Assembly: GCA_003510215.1 (NCBI GenBank) | Contig: DOKQ01000056.1 | Coordinates: 1-5,152, forward strand | DNA length: 5,152 nt | Reading direction: 5' to 3' | Source: Erysipelotrichaceae bacterium | GTDB lineage: Bacteria > Bacillota_I > Bacilli_A > Erysipelotrichales > Erysipelotrichaceae | Part shown: positions 4,696 to 5,152 of the stretch, one piece after another | How positions within the stretch are numbered: the stretch's first letter is position 1 | Layout: every line of letters starts with the position of its first letter | The notes under the pieces: model-generated | What the model saw: only the letters and a program-made list of their open reading frames with translations | Told to the model about the DNA's origin: nothing | Databases searched by the model: none | Made by a program: the position numbers and the translations under genes

Positions 4696-5152
4696 GGATC
4701 AATGCTTCCGTGTGCTTAAGTTCGAGTAAAACATCAAGTTGGCTTCTCAGTGTGATTGGGTCAATCCCCATTTCGATAAAGAAGTTGTCAGCCAAAAGTT
4801 CATGATCAATAGTGACATTTTCAAGTGGTCCTGTAGGTTGCGGTGGAATACCCACGGTTCGAGCACTGATACTAAAATCATCACGTGCCAACCCTTCACG
4901 TACATTAAAGCCGTGGCGCCAGTGATAAATTCGCTTACCCATCGTTAATAAATCATCTTCATTGAACTTCGTTCCTAAAATGGCATTGATCATTCTCGCC
5001 TGAAGTTGCATTGGCAGATAGGATTGACCAAATAGACAATACCCTGCACTGTTAACAACTTCTATCTCTGCGGTAATGTTAACATCATCTTTACCTGTAT
5101 TTCGATAATCATATTTGTAGGAAGTCTCATGACCGCCCATTTGATCAAGTCC
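4658..5152 (-). CDS. aor: Aldehyde ferredoxin oxidoreductase-family (tungsten/molybdenum pterin) protein, C-terminal part
   Basis: An open frame runs in from the window edge and ends at TAA (4658-4660), giving the last 164 residues of a protein that is about 600 residues in the AOR family. These enzymes oxidise aldehydes (or related substrates) with a bis-pterin tungsten or molybdenum site and one [4Fe-4S] cluster in the cytoplasm. Seen, numbered within the visible part: NSAGYC (34-39), matching the second DxxGLC motif, whose Cys is the fourth cluster ligand; GKRIYHWRHGFNVREGL (72-88), the strongly conserved G-RI---R--FN-REG block; GIPPQPTGPL (101-110); and a terminal helix region with MGIDP (128-132). 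The first motif position is Asn instead of Asp. The catalytic N-terminal domains and the CxxCxxxC cluster site are outside the window, so substrate class and metal cannot be told. The in-frame ATG at 5140 is internal. The symbol aor is family-level. Confidence 0.88.
   Translation of the reverse strand, partial: GLDQMGGHETSYKYDYRNTGKDDVNITAEIEVVNSAGYCLFGQSYLPMQLQARMINAILGTKFNEDDLLTMGKRIYHWRHGFNVREGLARDDFSISARTVGIPPQPTGPLENVTIDHELLADNFFIEMGIDPITLRSQLDVLLELKHTEALIRDQHNETPLHWH

Noticed and set aside
1..5152. CRISPR arrays, tRNA or rRNA genes, insertion-sequence ends, prophage genes.
   Set aside because: No regular direct repeats, cloverleaf-like segments, transposase motifs or terminal inverted repeats were seen on either strand; nearly all bases are taken by recognisable genes.

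Overview
All recognisable genes in this window lie on the minus strand, so transcription runs from base 5152 towards base 1. The content points to a Bacillota (Firmicutes) chromosome. The order rimP, nusA, ylxR (rnpM), ylxQ (L7Ae-type), infB is the classical Gram-positive 'nusA operon', and the AGGAGG-like ribosome binding sites fit. NusA is 589 residues, far longer than the roughly 370 usual in Bacillus. It carries a charged Ala/Glu/Lys-rich C-terminal extension of a kind I associate with Erysipelotrichia/Mollicutes relatives, but that placement is an inference and I cannot name a genus.

Bases 5152-3791 hold a tight three-gene block. First is the C-terminal end of an aldehyde ferredoxin oxidoreductase-type (AOR family) tungsten or molybdenum pterin enzyme, cut by the window edge. 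Next is a 76-residue MoaD/ThiS-like beta-grasp protein ending in Gly-Gly-Gly. Last is a 224-residue ThiF/MoeB/HesA-like E1 enzyme. The genes overlap (38 bases, then 1 base). The E1 ribosome binding site is written with the codons for the glycine tail of its presumed partner. The likely logic is that the E1 adenylates the glycine tail of the small protein, which then carries sulfur into the pterin cofactor used by the oxidoreductase.

Bases 3790-3688 are the only real intergenic region. It has a well-formed sigma-A-type promoter (TTGATT, 17 bases, TATAAT) starting 11 bases after the E1 stop codon. A bulged stem-loop lies at or very near the predicted 5' end of the rimP transcript. The strong rimP Shine-Dalgarno (SD) sequence can pair alternatively with the 3' arm of that hairpin. 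There is no convincing terminator between the blocks, so some read-through from the metal-cofactor genes is possible.

Bases 3687-1 encode the translation/transcription operon. RimP (30S maturation) is followed by NusA (elongation, pausing and termination factor), RnpM/YlxR (RNA-binding modulator of RNase P), YlxQ (L7Ae/L30e-like RNA-binding protein) and the N-terminal 289 residues of initiation factor IF2. The ylxR-ylxQ and ylxQ-infB junctions are 4-base overlaps (TTGA and ATGA), implying translational coupling. No tRNA, rRNA, CRISPR array, insertion sequence or prophage signal was seen, and no stretch over 300 bases lacks a gene.
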